Both the position numbers and the translations under genes were made by a program. Below the pieces are notes generated by a model. The model ran no database searches. It worked only from the letters and a program-made list of their open reading frames with translations, and had not been told where the DNA came from. From Arthrobacter sp. 260 (GTDB taxonomy: Bacteria > Actinomycetota > Actinomycetes > Actinomycetales > Micrococcaceae), in assembly GCF_013116745.1 (NCBI RefSeq), contig NZ_JABFOE010000009.1, positions 124,001-188,000 on the forward strand: DNA of 64,000 nucleotides, in the 5' to 3' direction. This document shows positions 23,929-33,470 of the stretch, in pieces. Every line of letters starts with the position of its first letter. The first letter of the stretch is position 1.

Positions 23929-24822
23929 ATGAACAGCCCCGGCGCCGGCCGCTTCGCCCCGAGCCCCTCCGGCGAACTGCATGTGGGAAACCTCCGCACC
24001 GCCATGCTGGCCTGGCTGTTTGCGCGCAGCACCTCCCGGGAGTTCCTGGTGAGGATCGAAGACCTGGACCGCTCCCGCGCCGGAGCCGAGGCCGCCCAGC
24101 TCGCCGAGCTTGCCGCCGTCGGGATCGACTGGGACCACGAACCTACCCGTCAGAGCGACCGTCTCCCCCTCTACCAGCAGGCGATTGACTCGCTTCGGGA
24201 GGCTGGCCTGCTGTACGAGTGCTACTGCACCCGCCGCGACATTGCCGAGGCCGCCTCCGCACCCCATTCCCTCCCGGGCTCTTACCCGGGCACCTGCCGC
24301 ACCCTGTCGAAGGCGGACCGGGACCTGCCGCGCGACCGCCCGCCGGCACTGCGGCTGCGATCAGGGGTCACCAGCTGGACGGTCGAGGATCAGCTGCACG
24401 GTACGTACACCGGTCCGGTGGATGACCTCGTCATCGTTCGCAGCGACGGGGTGCCCGCCTACAACCTGGCGGTGGTCGTCGACGACGCCGCGCAGGGTGT
24501 CGACCAGGTGGTCCGCGGCGATGACCTGTTGAGTTCCACCCCGCGGCAGGCCTATCTGGCGGGTCTGCTGGGGTTGGCCCCACCCCGGTATGCCCACGTT
24601 CCGCTCGCCCTGAACCAGGACGGACAGCGCCTGGCCAAACGGGACGGTGCCGTCACCCTTGAATCACTCGCCGGGAAGGGTCTGGGTCCGGACCGGGTGA
24701 GGGACCTGATCCTTCGCTCGGCGGGCCTCCCTGAGGGTACGCTGGCAGGAGCGCTTGAGGCGTTTGATCCCGCAGGGTTGCCGCGGGAAGCCTGGGTGGT
24801 CCAACCCGGCGAGCTGTCCTGA
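23929..24822 (+). CDS. gluQRS: Glutamyl-Q tRNA(Asp) synthetase
   Basis: A 297-residue truncated glutamyl-tRNA synthetase paralogue that attaches glutamate to the queuosine of tRNA-Asp. It has the class I HIGH-type motif (SGELHVGNLRTA), a KMSKS-like RLAKRDGA, and the zinc-site ECYCTRRD, and lacks an anticodon-binding domain, as expected for GluQRS. The organism's YhhQ-like importer at the left edge is consistent with queuosine use. It lies directly downstream of the SRP RNA; the ATG at 23929 begins the conserved FAPSPSG region. Confidence 0.93.
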   Translation: MNSPGAGRFAPSPSGELHVGNLRTAMLAWLFARSTSREFLVRIEDLDRSRAGAEAAQLAELAAVGIDWDHEPTRQSDRLPLYQQAIDSLREAGLLYECYCTRRDIAEAASAPHSLPGSYPGTCRTLSKADRDLPRDRPPALRLRSGVTSWTVEDQLHGTYTGPVDDLVIVRSDGVPAYNLAVVVDDAAQGVDQVVRGDDLLSSTPRQAYLAGLLGLAPPRYAHVPLALNQDGQRLAKRDGAVTLESLAGKGLGPDRVRDLILRSAGLPEGTLAGALEAFDPAGLPREAWVVQPGELS

Positions 24823-24866
24823 TTCCGCCACTGCACTACGTCACCACCAACCGATAGGGTTCTTCT

Positions 24867-27776
24867 GTGAGCACAGCCCTTTACCGCCGATACCGCCCGG
24901 AAGCCTTCGCGGATGTTATCGGCCAGGAGCACGTCACCGAGCCCCTCATGGCTGCCATCGAGAAGGGCCGGGTCAATCACGCCTACCTGTTCTCCGGCCC
25001 CCGCGGCTGCGGAAAGACCACCTCCGCCCGCATTCTCGCCCGCTGCCTGAACTGTGCGCAGGGCCCCACCCCCGTCCCGTGCGGTGTCTGCGACAGTTGC
25101 GTGGAGTTGGCCCGGGGCGGATCCGGCAGCCTCGATGTCATCGAGATTGATGCCGCCAGCCACGGTGGTGTCGACGACGCCAGGGATCTCCGCGAGCGTG
25201 CCACGTTCGCTCCCGTCCGTGACCGCTACAAAATCTTCATTATTGACGAGGCCCACATGGTCACCTCGGCGGGCTTCAACGCGCTCCTGAAGATCGTCGA
25301 GGAGCCGCCCGAGCACATCAAGTTCATCTTCGCCACCACCGAGCCCGACAAGGTGATCGGCACCATCCGGTCCCGCACCCACCACTACCCGTTCCGCCTG
25401 GTGCCCCCCGAGCCGTTGATGGGATACCTGGATCTGCTCTGCACCCAGGAAGGAATCCCGGTTGCCCCAGGGGTCCTCTCGCTGGTGATTCGCGCTGGCG
25501 GCGGATCAGTGCGTGATTCCCTATCGGTCCTGGACCAGCTGATGGCCGGCGCCGGCCCCGATGGTCTCGACTACGAACTGGCCGTGTCCCTCCTCGGATA
25601 CACCCACGCTTCGCTGCTCGACGACGTCGTCGACGCCTTCGCCGCAGGAGACGCCGGCACCGTGTTCAGCGCCGTCGACCGGGTCATCCAGACCGGACAC
25701 GACCCCCGCCGGTTCGTCGAGGACCTGCTGGAACGGTTCCGTGACCTGATCATCGTGAACGCGGTTCCAGACAGTGCCGCCGCGATCCTCCGCGGCACCC
25801 CGGATGACCAGCTGAACCGCATGCGGACCCAGGCCAACCAGATGGGACGCGGTGAACTGTCCCGCGCCGCTGACATCACCAACACGGCGCTGACTGAAAT
25901 GACCGGCGCCACCTCGCCGCGCCTTCACCTTGAACTGCTCTGCGCGCGGATCCTGCTGCCAGCCGCCGATGAAACCGAACGGGGAACACTGGCCAGGGTG
26001 GACCGGATTGAGCGTCGCCTGCAGTACGCCGGGTCCGACGCCGTGCCCGCAGCGGCACCCGTCGCGCCGACAGCGCCCGCACAAGGGCAGGGCCGTGGTA
26101 CGGGTGATCAGGCCACTCCCGAGCGTGGCACCCCTGAGAAAGGTGTTCCTACCCAGCCTCGTTCTGGTCAGTTTGGTTCTGCGCAGGTTGCCCCAGCGGC
26201 AGCTGCCCCGGATGCTGGCGCAGCGCCCCAGGAGCGTATCGCACCCCCCGCAGCGGACGCGGTCGACGCCGCCCCGGCCCAGAACACGGCGCGTCCGGTT
26301 CCGGACGACGCCGCGTGGCCCGACGAGTCCACCTTCACAGAGTCCGCACCCGTTTCCGCAGTGTCAGCACCAGCTGGCCCGGCCACTCCCTCGCCGGAGA
26401 CATCGATGCCAGCCCAGGCGGAGCCAGCTCCCGCGCCCACCACCGCGGGTGCGCCTCAGGTGGAGATGATCAGGCGGGCCTGGCCCGAAATCATGGACGA
26501 GCTGGCCAGGATCAAACGCACCACCTGGCTCAACGTCAACCCCGACGCCAAGCCACGCACCATGAACGGCAACCAGCTGGTGCTTGCCTTCGCCACCCAG
26601 GGGAACGCCATCGCCTTCCAGCGCGGCCCCCACATGGATAACGTGAAGCAGGCCATCCACAAGATCCTGGCTCTCGACGTCACCATTGAAGTGGTGCACG
26701 ACGGCGCGGCGGCAGCGGGTGAGCCAAACCCAAAAGTACCCACTAGTCGGCAGACGCCGGCGGAGCCACACAGCAGCTCAACGCCCGAAACGCGTCGCGT
26801 CGAGCCCGTCGCCGCGACCCCGCGACCCGCAGCGGTGTCCCCGGACACGCGTTCAACCGAGCCACCCTCGGTCACGGCTCCGCTGACCTCACCGGACGCG
26901 TCCCCGGCGAACCCGGCGCCCGTCGCTGCGGCGACGGCACGACCCGGGACCAGCCCGGCGCGGCAAGCCCCCTCGGCCACGTCACCCGCTACCGTGACAC
27001 CGGCAACTTCCGAGCCCGCCACGGTAAGCCAGGTCCCGTCAGCAGCAACACCTGCCACCCCGGCAGCTGTCTCCCCTGCACCCGTACCGGAAACCGTGCA
27101 GCCGACGCGGCGGCCGTCCGCAGCGTCGACGACTGCGGGGCACGCCCCCACCACCCGGTGGAACACGGGCCCCGCCGCCGCCGGGAACCAGTCCCCCGCC
27201 CCGAGTCCAGCCGCACACAACGCACCGGGTCCACGCGACGGATCGGGGGCGCGTGGAGGTACCCGGCCTGCCCGGACCGCTCCCCAGCCGGACGATTCGT
27301 GGGCCTCGGTGGAACCGCCCTCCGATGAGTACGACCTTGGGCCGGAAAGCACAGCCTGGCAGACACCAGAGCCGTCCGAAGCCGAGACCTGGGCGCCCGA
27401 ATCGCCTCAGCCGGCACCTGCCAGAACGCCCGCCGCCGCGCCGCAGGGCAGTGCACCTCCACGCCAAGCGGATCCGGGACAGCGCCCGGAAGCCACGCCG
27501 CCCGCGCAGCGGCCACCGTCCGCGTCGCCGGAGGCTGCACCGTCCGCAGCCAAACCGCTCAGCCGCTACCAGCGGCTGCTCGATGAAGCCGAGCGAAAAC
27601 GGCAGGAAGAGGAAGCGGCAAATCCCCGAAAGGGCGCCGTAGACTTGACCTACATTGAGGACGAGCCCAGCGCCGACGATGTCACCATCGAAGAGTCTGG
27701 GCTGGTGGGCCGTTCGGCAATCGAACGCATCCTCAATGGCAGGCTGATTGAGGAACGCGGCGTCGACAGCCCCTAG
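24867..27776 (+). CDS. dnaX: DNA polymerase III subunits gamma/tau
   Basis: A 969-residue clamp-loader ATPase. Walker A (GPRGCGKTTSARI, about residue 44), a four-Cys zinc module (CLNC...CGVCDSC) and Walker B (FIIDEAHMVT) are intact, as are sensor regions such as LLKIVEEPPEHIKFIFATTE. The AAA+ and collar domains end near residue 370. A folded tau-type segment (about 530-615: RRAWPEIMDELARIKRTTW) sits between two long Pro/Ala/Thr-rich low-complexity stretches (about 385-525 and 620-900). This extended tail is longer than in model bacteria. GTG start at 24867. recR follows 39 bp downstream, the classical dnaX-recR pairing. Confidence 0.97.
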   Translation: MSTALYRRYRPEAFADVIGQEHVTEPLMAAIEKGRVNHAYLFSGPRGCGKTTSARILARCLNCAQGPTPVPCGVCDSCVELARGGSGSLDVIEIDAASHGGVDDARDLRERATFAPVRDRYKIFIIDEAHMVTSAGFNALLKIVEEPPEHIKFIFATTEPDKVIGTIRSRTHHYPFRLVPPEPLMGYLDLLCTQEGIPVAPGVLSLVIRAGGGSVRDSLSVLDQLMAGAGPDGLDYELAVSLLGYTHASLLDDVVDAFAAGDAGTVFSAVDRVIQTGHDPRRFVEDLLERFRDLIIVNAVPDSAAAILRGTPDDQLNRMRTQANQMGRGELSRAADITNTALTEMTGATSPRLHLELLCARILLPAADETERGTLARVDRIERRLQYAGSDAVPAAAPVAPTAPAQGQGRGTGDQATPERGTPEKGVPTQPRSGQFGSAQVAPAAAAPDAGAAPQERIAPPAADAVDAAPAQNTARPVPDDAAWPDESTFTESAPVSAVSAPAGPATPSPETSMPAQAEPAPAPTTAGAPQVEMIRRAWPEIMDELARIKRTTWLNVNPDAKPRTMNGNQLVLAFATQGNAIAFQRGPHMDNVKQAIHKILALDVTIEVVHDGAAAAGEPNPKVPTSRQTPAEPHSSSTPETRRVEPVAATPRPAAVSPDTRSTEPPSVTAPLTSPDASPANPAPVAAATARPGTSPARQAPSATSPATVTPATSEPATVSQVPSAATPATPAAVSPAPVPETVQPTRRPSAASTTAGHAPTTRWNTGPAAAGNQSPAPSPAAHNAPGPRDGSGARGGTRPARTAPQPDDSWASVEPPSDEYDLGPESTAWQTPEPSEAETWAPESPQPAPARTPAAAPQGSAPPRQADPGQRPEATPPAQRPPSASPEAAPSAAKPLSRYQRLLDEAERKRQEEEAANPRKGAVDLTYIEDEPSADDVTIEESGLVGRSAIERILNGRLIEERGVDSP

Positions 27777-27815
27777 CTCTCCTCCTCAGCAAACCAGCAA
27801 CCAGAAGAAGGTTCA

Positions 27816-28412
27816 GTGTACGAAGGCGCAGTCCAGGAGCTCATCGACGAACTGGGCCGGCTCCCCGGAGTAGGACCCAAATCCGCGCAACGACTGGCGT
27901 TCTACATCCTCGAAGGCGACAGCGAAGATATCAAACGCCTTGTCACAGCCATCGTCACTGTGAAGGAGCGCGTCAAATTCTGCACTGTCTGCGGCAACGT
28001 CGCCGAGCAGGACACCTGCGGCATCTGTCGTGACCCACGCCGTGACCCGACGGCAATCTGCGTTGTCGAGGAATCCAAGGATGTGATCGCCGTTGAACGC
28101 ACCCGATCGTTCAGGGGTCGCTATCACGTGCTCGGCGGAGCCATCAACCCCATCGCCGGGATTGGGCCGGACCAGCTCCGCATCCGCGAACTACTCAGCA
28201 GGCTCTCCGATGACAAGATCGAAGAGATTATCATCGCCACCGACCCCAATCTGGAGGGGGAGGCAACCGCGACCTACCTCGCCCGGATGCTCAAAACCAT
28301 CGGGATCAAAGTGACCCGCCTTGCCTCGGGGCTACCTGTCGGCGGCGACCTTGAGTATGCCGATGAAGTGACGCTCGGCCGGGCCTTCGAAGGACGCAGG
28401 ACCGTTTCCTGA
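27816..28412 (+). CDS. recR: Recombination mediator RecR
   Basis: A 198-residue protein with the usual order: helix-hairpin-helix ([20 protein letters not shown]), a four-Cys zinc finger ([16 protein letters not shown]), and a TOPRIM domain ([16 protein letters not shown] ... [19 protein letters not shown]). RecR works with RecF/RecO to load RecA at gaps. The GTG at 27816 is preceded by agaagaagg. It is the distal gene of the dnaX-recR unit, and a long hairpin starts directly after its stop. Confidence 0.97.
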   Translation: MYEGAVQELIDELGRLPGVGPKSAQRLAFYILEGDSEDIKRLVTAIVTVKERVKFCTVCGNVAEQDTCGICRDPRRDPTAICVVEESKDVIAVERTRSFRGRYHVLGGAINPIAGIGPDQLRIRELLSRLSDDKIEEIIIATDPNLEGEATATYLARMLKTIGIKVTRLASGLPVGGDLEYADEVTLGRAFEGRRTVS

Positions 28413-28413
28413 T

Positions 28414-28496
28414 CCGGTGAGGAACCTGGACATCGGTGCGCAACCTTCCGCTCACGGATGTCCAGATTCACACCTCCAGTCCAGGTTGCTCACCGG
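28414..28496. repeat. Long hairpin between the convergent recR and ABC permease genes
   Basis: 18-nt arms 28414-28431 and 28479-28496 pair with a single mismatch. An alternative internal stem TGGACATC (28427-28434) / GATGTCCA (28457-28464) competes for the same strand. It lacks a T-run. It may act as a bidirectional terminator or RNA 3'-end stabiliser. Confidence 0.75.
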
Positions 28497-28533
28497 AACA
28501 GTACTATTCGTGGGATGAACCCCAGCGAACCGC

Positions 28534-29670
28534 TCAGGCGATCCGGGTTCCCTGGGCGAGCCGTCTGGCCGGGGTGGCAAGCTTTCCACGTCCCAACCAC
28601 AGCAGACCCCCGGCGAGCGCAGACTGCAGTACGAGACCGAGAGGCCAGATCGGGAAACTTTCGTCCGGTAGGTCCCGGCCAAAACCCTGCGCTTCCTCAC
28701 AGGTGGTCTCGTAGTCAGGCCCCGCCTGCAACAGGCGGACCCCCACACTGATGCCTTCCATGATGCCGGGCTGGACATACACGTCCGGGTTAGCCGGTTG
28801 GGACACCTGCCCGAAGTCACCGCCGCGGGAGTACGGCACCGAGTCGGCCACGATCACGAACGGGTTGGCGGCCAGCAGCCAGGTGGTCCGATCGGTGTGG
28901 TGCACGGTCTGGAGTTGGGTGCGGGTGACGCATTCCAACTCGACGGACGCCGGGATCGGTGCAGAAAAGTCGGTGCCCGGTGGGTAGTCCAGATAGGAGT
29001 ACGTCACCTCCACATTCTCCTCGTCGACCAGAGCGTAGCTAAGTCCAAAGGTGATCAGGGTGCCGATGCCGAGCAGGGCCACCACCATGTAGGTGGTGAC
29101 AATCGAGAACAGCGGCCGGTTGGCGAGGGCGGAGATGCCGATGCCGATCGCCGACACGATCCCCAATTCCACGCTGAGCATCAGCAGCGAGGTGAAGGCC
29201 TCCGCCGGGTTCACCCCACCCAGTGCCAGCGCCCAGAAGATGAACGGTGAGCTGACCAGGAGGAAGGCCAGCGACGCCACCCAGGAGGCCAGCCATTTGC
29301 CCCAGAGGATCTGCCCCGGGGTGAGGAGTGTGATCTGCAGGATGGCGAGGGTCCCCGCAGCGCGGTCACCGTTCACGGCGTTGGCTGACAGGCCCGGCGC
29401 CACCAGCAACCCGAAGAACAGGACGAATCCCACCACCAGGTCAAAGAGAATGGCGCCCGAGCCCTCGGTGGCCGCGGTGGTGACCGACGCCAACAGGAAC
29501 ACCAGCCCAATGACGAAGAACCAGATGACGAGCATGATGTACCAGGCCCGGGCCCGCAACCGTTGACGCATTTCAAGGCCGAACACTGCTTTCACCCCGT
29601 TCCAATAGGAGAGGGTGAGGTCGGTCGACGCGCCGGTTGAGCCCGGCTGCTCAGTCGTTGAGGTGCTCAT
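28534..29670 (-). CDS. ABC-2 type transporter permease
   Basis: A 378-residue membrane protein with six or more helices in the ABC-2 pattern. The first helix (WYIMLVIWFFVIGLVFLLAS) follows a cytoplasmic N-terminus, and the large external loop holds about residues 220-330 (VELECVTRTQLQ ... TCEEAQGF) with Cys residues that may form disulfides. The block NAVNGDRAAGTLAILQITLL is typical of ABC-2 permeases. It is translationally coupled (4-nt overlap) to the ATP-binding gene upstream. It probably exports a drug, lipid or peptide; the cargo is unknown. Confidence 0.85.
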   Translation of the reverse strand: MSTSTTEQPGSTGASTDLTLSYWNGVKAVFGLEMRQRLRARAWYIMLVIWFFVIGLVFLLASVTTAATEGSGAILFDLVVGFVLFFGLLVAPGLSANAVNGDRAAGTLAILQITLLTPGQILWGKWLASWVASLAFLLVSSPFIFWALALGGVNPAEAFTSLLMLSVELGIVSAIGIGISALANRPLFSIVTTYMVVALLGIGTLITFGLSYALVDEENVEVTYSYLDYPPGTDFSAPIPASVELECVTRTQLQTVHHTDRTTWLLAANPFVIVADSVPYSRGGDFGQVSQPANPDVYVQPGIMEGISVGVRLLQAGPDYETTCEEAQGFGRDLPDESFPIWPLGLVLQSALAGGLLWLGRGKLATPARRLAQGTRIA

Positions 29671-30599
29671 TGTCTGTCCGTATCAAGGCTCATATAGGTT
29701 TCTTCGAGGGCGCCGCCAGCTGGAGCGAAGGCGGTGATCGCGACGTCGGCCAGGATCAGCGTGCGAAGCAGCCAGGCTGCCTGGTCGGTGCTGCTCATCA
29801 TCACCTGATACTCGGCACGGCGGGAGTCCCCCCGCACCTCGAACGTCACGCCGTGGCTGGTGAGCGCCTCCGCCAGCGGCTCCATCGGGTCAGCTTGGAT
29901 GTAGTAGCGGCGAATTTGGGTGCCGGCCTCATCAAGGGTCTGGTTCTTGACCGATTCACCCCGGTTGATGAACACTGCACGATCCGCGATCTCGTCCAGT
30001 TCGGAGAGCACATGGCTGGACACCACCACCGTCTTCCCCTGGTCCGCCAGGGAGCGCAGGGTGGCACGGAGCTCCACCCTCGATCCCGGGTCCAGCCCTG
30101 ACGCGGGCTCGTCCAGCAGTAGCACCGCCGGATCGTGGATCAATGCACGGGCAAGGCTCAGCCGTTGCTGTTGCCCCCGGGAGAGCACCCGTGCGGGTTT
30201 GTCAGCGAACTCCTCCAGCCGGACCGCGGCCAGCAGCTCGGCGGCCCGCTCCCGGCGCCGGTCCGACGGCATCCCGTAGAGGGAGCCCATCGTGGTCAGG
30301 ATTTCCGTAGCAGTCAGGGATTCCCAGACCCCCAGGGTGTCCGGCATCCAACCGACGGTGCGCCTCACGGCCGCAGCATCTCGCAGGGGGTCCACCCCAC
30401 CGACCGTCAAGGTTCCCGTATCGGGCGCCAGCAGGGATGCCAGGATCAGAAGCAGGGTGGTTTTACCCGACCCGTTGGGCCCGATCAGTGCCGTCACCTC
30501 CCCGGGCGGCGCCGCAAAGTCAATATGCCTGATCGCCGCGACGGTGCCGAAGCTCCGTGCGATTCCCGTGGCAACGATTCCCCCATACTCGTTGTTCAT
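29667..30599 (-). CDS. ABC transporter ATP-binding protein (ABC-2/CcmA-like)
   Basis: A 310-residue nucleotide-binding subunit. It has Walker A (IGPNGSGKTTLLLILAS), the signature LSRGQQQRLSLARAL, Walker B VLLLDEPASGLDP and the H-loop VVVSSHVLSEL. The C-terminal 80 residues form the regulatory extension common in exporters of the NatA/CcmA type. It is the first gene of a two-gene exporter unit and diverges from lysC across about 160 bp. Confidence 0.92.
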   Translation of the reverse strand: MNNEYGGIVATGIARSFGTVAAIRHIDFAAPPGEVTALIGPNGSGKTTLLLILASLLAPDTGTLTVGGVDPLRDAAAVRRTVGWMPDTLGVWESLTATEILTTMGSLYGMPSDRRRERAAELLAAVRLEEFADKPARVLSRGQQQRLSLARALIHDPAVLLLDEPASGLDPGSRVELRATLRSLADQGKTVVVSSHVLSELDEIADRAVFINRGESVKNQTLDEAGTQIRRYYIQADPMEPLAEALTSHGVTFEVRGDSRRAEYQVMMSSTDQAAWLLRTLILADVAITAFAPAGGALEETYMSLDTDRQ

Positions 30600-30761
30600 A
30601 GTTGAACCCTATGCGACTTGCGTCACACCCCGGGGACATCGGCGGAACATTCGGACGCGCAATTGGCTGCCGCAAAACCCGCGGGGCTAAACTTGGACCG
30701 TCTACCGAGGCGCCAGTGATGTCGCACGGCTAACCCCCAACATCCGTCAGCGAGCGTGTGC

Positions 30762-32054
30762 ATGAGCCTGATCGTCCAGAAGTTTGGTGGCTCCTCAGTT
30801 GGGGATGCCGCCGGAATCAAGCGTGTCGCGCAACGTGTTGTCCAGACCCAGCGCGCCGGCCACCAGGTAGTGGTGGTGGTATCGGCTATGGGTGACAGCA
30901 CCGATGAGCTCCTCGACCTTGCTGCCCAGGTTTCCAACGATGCCGTCGCGAATCCCCGCGAAATGGACATGCTCCTGAGCGCTGGCGAACGCATCTCGAT
31001 GGCCCTGCTCGCGATGGGGATCCACGGGCTGGGTGCGTCGGCCCAATCGTTCACCGGCAGCCAGGCGGGCATGATCACCGACGCGATCCACGGCCGTGCC
31101 CGCATCATCTCCGTTTCACCCCATCGGATCAGGACAGCGATCGACCGCGGCGACGTCGCGATTGTCGCCGGGTTCCAGGGCATGAGCCGGGAAAGCAACG
31201 ACATCACCACACTCGGGCGGGGCGGTTCCGATACGACGGCGGTTGCCCTCGCCGCGGCACTGGGCGCTGACGTGTGCGAGATCTACACCGACGTCGACGG
31301 CGTCTACACCGCAGACCCGCGCGTCGTCCCGAGCGCAAAGAAAATCGAGGAGATCTCCAGCGAGGAGATGCTCGAAATGGCTGCCTCGGGTGCGAAGATC
31401 CTGCACCTGCGCAGCGTTGAGTATGCGCGGCGGTTCGGGGTTCGGCTGCACGTGCGCTCATCGTTCAGTGACCACGTGGGCACCTGGGTGCTTCCCAGCC
31501 CTGACGACCAGATCAAAATTCAAGAGGGAGATCCCATGGAACAACCCATCATCTCGGGCGTGGCCCATGACCGTTCGGAAGCGAAGGTCACAGTGGTGGG
31601 TGTCCCCGACATCCCGGGCAAGGCCGCCGAGATTTTCGGTATCGTCGCGGGCGCCCACTCCAACATCGACATGATCGTGCAAAACGTTTCGACTCACGGT
31701 TCCGGGCGCACTGACATCTCGTTTACCCTGCCGATCGTTGAGGGCTCAGATGCCCTGGCCGCGCTGAAGGCCGCGCAGGAACGGGTGGGATACGAGAGCG
31801 TCGACTACAACGAAAAGATCGGAAAGCTCTCGCTGATTGGCGCTGGCATGCGCTCCAACCCGGGCGTCTCCTACCGGTTCTTCAAAGCCCTCTCCGATGC
31901 GGGAGTGAACATCGACATGATCTCGACGTCAGAGATCCGCATCTCGGTGGTGACCGACGCGGACCTGCTGGACCGCGCAGTCCGTGCGGTGCACGCCGCG
32001 TTTGACCTCGACGGCGAGTCGGTAGCCACGGTCCATGCGGGGACCGGGCGCTAG
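30762..32054 (+). CDS. lysC: Aspartate kinase with alpha and internal beta products
   Basis: A 430-residue enzyme phosphorylating aspartate at the entry to lysine, threonine, methionine and diaminopimelate synthesis. The kinase domain shows [20 protein letters not shown] and [20 protein letters not shown]; the C-terminal half holds two ACT domains ([40 protein letters not shown]) for feedback by lysine and threonine. The ATG at 30762 is chosen over GTG at 30756. No asd gene follows; the next gene is convergent and overlaps the stop by four bases. Confidence 0.96.
   Translation: MSLIVQKFGGSSVGDAAGIKRVAQRVVQTQRAGHQVVVVVSAMGDSTDELLDLAAQVSNDAVANPREMDMLLSAGERISMALLAMGIHGLGASAQSFTGSQAGMITDAIHGRARIISVSPHRIRTAIDRGDVAIVAGFQGMSRESNDITTLGRGGSDTTAVALAAALGADVCEIYTDVDGVYTADPRVVPSAKKIEEISSEEMLEMAASGAKILHLRSVEYARRFGVRLHVRSSFSDHVGTWVLPSPDDQIKIQEGDPMEQPIISGVAHDRSEAKVTVVGVPDIPGKAAEIFGIVAGAHSNIDMIVQNVSTHGSGRTDISFTLPIVEGSDALAALKAAQERVGYESVDYNEKIGKLSLIGAGMRSNPGVSYRFFKALSDAGVNIDMISTSEIRISVVTDADLLDRAVRAVHAAFDLDGESVATVHAGTGR
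31524..31538 (+). promoter_or_regulatory. Internal ribosome binding site and start for the LysC beta subunit
   Basis: A strong Shine-Dalgarno gagggag (31524-31530) precedes an in-frame ATG at 31536 inside lysC. Translation would give a 172-residue ACT-domain protein ([15 protein letters not shown]...). This matches the overlapping alpha/beta arrangement known for Corynebacterium and Bacillus aspartokinases, where the beta chain makes the feedback-sensitive alpha2beta2 enzyme. Confidence 0.8.
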
Positions 32055-32332
32055 TCCTCGGTGTGTAGGACCTTCTTGCCGGTGTAGTCCGTGTATTTCA
32101 TCGGGGGCTCCGGCGGGCGGACCGGCGGGTGCTCTTTCCGCACCGCGTAGTGATGCCCCTCAGAATCCTCCTCCACCTCAAAGCCGGCAAGGTCGGCCTC
32201 CGAGGCCTGCTCAAACTCGTCGTGCCGGTGAACTACCGGGAGGGTGGGATCACTGCGTTCCGCGGGACCCATGAACACCTTGGCCGGGTTTTTCAGCCAC
32301 TTCCGGGGGGACCGCTTCGTGGGATTACTCAT
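32051..32332 (-). CDS. Hypothetical 93-residue hydrophilic protein
   Basis: A small, highly charged protein ([20 protein letters not shown] ... GKKVLHTED), basic at the start and acidic in the middle, with no hydrophobic segment. The ATG at 32332 has a good upstream aggaag. Its stop overlaps that of lysC in convergent orientation. The clear ribosome site and gene-like composition support a real gene, but I do not recognise a family. Confidence 0.6.
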   Translation of the reverse strand: MSNPTKRSPRKWLKNPAKVFMGPAERSDPTLPVVHRHDEFEQASEADLAGFEVEEDSEGHHYAVRKEHPPVRPPEPPMKYTDYTGKKVLHTED

Positions 32333-32488
32333 TCGAACCGCCTTCTTCCTATGCGATGCGCCTGGGGATAATTTTACTGCCGGAACACGGAAAAGGCGCC
32401 GCCGCTGGCGGGGTCCTTCTTTCACTTCCCGGCCCGAATGCGCCAGAATCGGGAGGACGGACAACGGCACCCACCCAAAGGATCACCC

Positions 32489-33133
32489 ATGCGGAACTCA
32501 GCGGCGGACATCTGGCCGACAGTCCACGCCGAGAGGCATCAACTGGCCGAGGACCTGTCGTTGGTGAGTGGCACCAAATGGCTGACCCCGTCGCTTTGTC
32601 CGGGCTGGGATGTCCACGACGTCCTGGCACACCTGGTGGATACAGCCCGCACCGGACGGGCGTCCTTCATCAGGGGCCTGCTGGCGGCGAGAATGGACTT
32701 TGACCGGCTGAATGAGATCGGCATCGCCCGGGCTAAACACTCCGACCCGAGGGACACGCTGGCGGCGCTCCGCCGCGACGCACCACTCACCCGGACACCG
32801 CCAGCGAACCTGGCGACCCGGCTGGTCGAAGCCTTCGTGCACGGTGAAGATATCCGCCGCCCCCTCGGCATCTCGGCAACGTATCCTCACGACGCTGTCG
32901 CCACCGCCCTCGCCTACCAGCTGAAAACCAGTGTCTCCTACGGCGGAGGGCGGGAACGTGTCCAGAACCTTCGGCTGGTTAATCGGGACACCGGCGCCTG
33001 GTGGGGCGAGGGGGACACCGTCGAGGCCGACGGTATCGACCTGCTCCTCGCGGTCTCTGGACGATCGGTGGAGGCAGCCCGCCTCACGGGTGACGGGGCC
33101 CCACGCCTCAGCGGTCCTGCGGCGGCCGGCTAG
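32489..33133 (+). CDS. Maleylpyruvate isomerase-family mycothiol-dependent protein
   Basis: A 214-residue member of the DinB-like MDMPI family. The N-terminal four-helix domain has SLCPGWDVHDVLAHLVDTAR and the characteristic VEAFVHGEDIRRPLG, which carry His residues for a metal site; the C-terminal domain is shorter. Characterised members use mycothiol as cofactor, but many function in unknown transfer or detoxification reactions, so the true substrate is open. ATG at 32489 after aaagga. It converges with the small gene at 33130 and overlaps it by four bases. Confidence 0.8.
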   Translation: MRNSAADIWPTVHAERHQLAEDLSLVSGTKWLTPSLCPGWDVHDVLAHLVDTARTGRASFIRGLLAARMDFDRLNEIGIARAKHSDPRDTLAALRRDAPLTRTPPANLATRLVEAFVHGEDIRRPLGISATYPHDAVATALAYQLKTSVSYGGGRERVQNLRLVNRDTGAWWGEGDTVEADGIDLLLAVSGRSVEAARLTGDGAPRLSGPAAAG

Positions 33134-33333
33134 CTCTTCGGCACGATGTAGGTGCTGCCGTCGGGGCGCTTCACCGTTTCCCACCGCGACGCGTCAGCTT
33201 CCCGGTCCTTCAGCAACGCCTGGTTCTCGCGGGTCATCGGATGATCCAGCGAGCTGCTCTGCGCGGGACCGAAAACGGCCCGCGCGCGGCCGGTCGCCTT
33301 CATGAACCGTTGCACAAAACTTGGCTTAGCCAT
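33130..33333 (-). CDS. Hypothetical 67-residue protein
   Basis: A small basic protein (MAKPSFVQRFMKATGRARAV ... GSTYIVPKS) with no membrane segment. ggaagga lies just upstream of the ATG at 33333. Its stop overlaps the convergent MDMPI-family gene. I recognise no domain; the ribosome site and compact intergenic layout are the main support. Confidence 0.55.
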   Translation of the reverse strand: MAKPSFVQRFMKATGRARAVFGPAQSSSLDHPMTRENQALLKDREADASRWETVKRPDGSTYIVPKS

Positions 33334-33470
33334 CTCGTTCCTTCCACGCGTCCTGATCGGCAAAGTGGTGCCGTCCTTCCCATTGTCCTCCCGATTGATC
33401 CCCCGGGAGCGCGTCCCACTTCCTGTGGCCTCCTTGGACCCATGCGAGGCCGCGGTGAGACACTGGGTGG

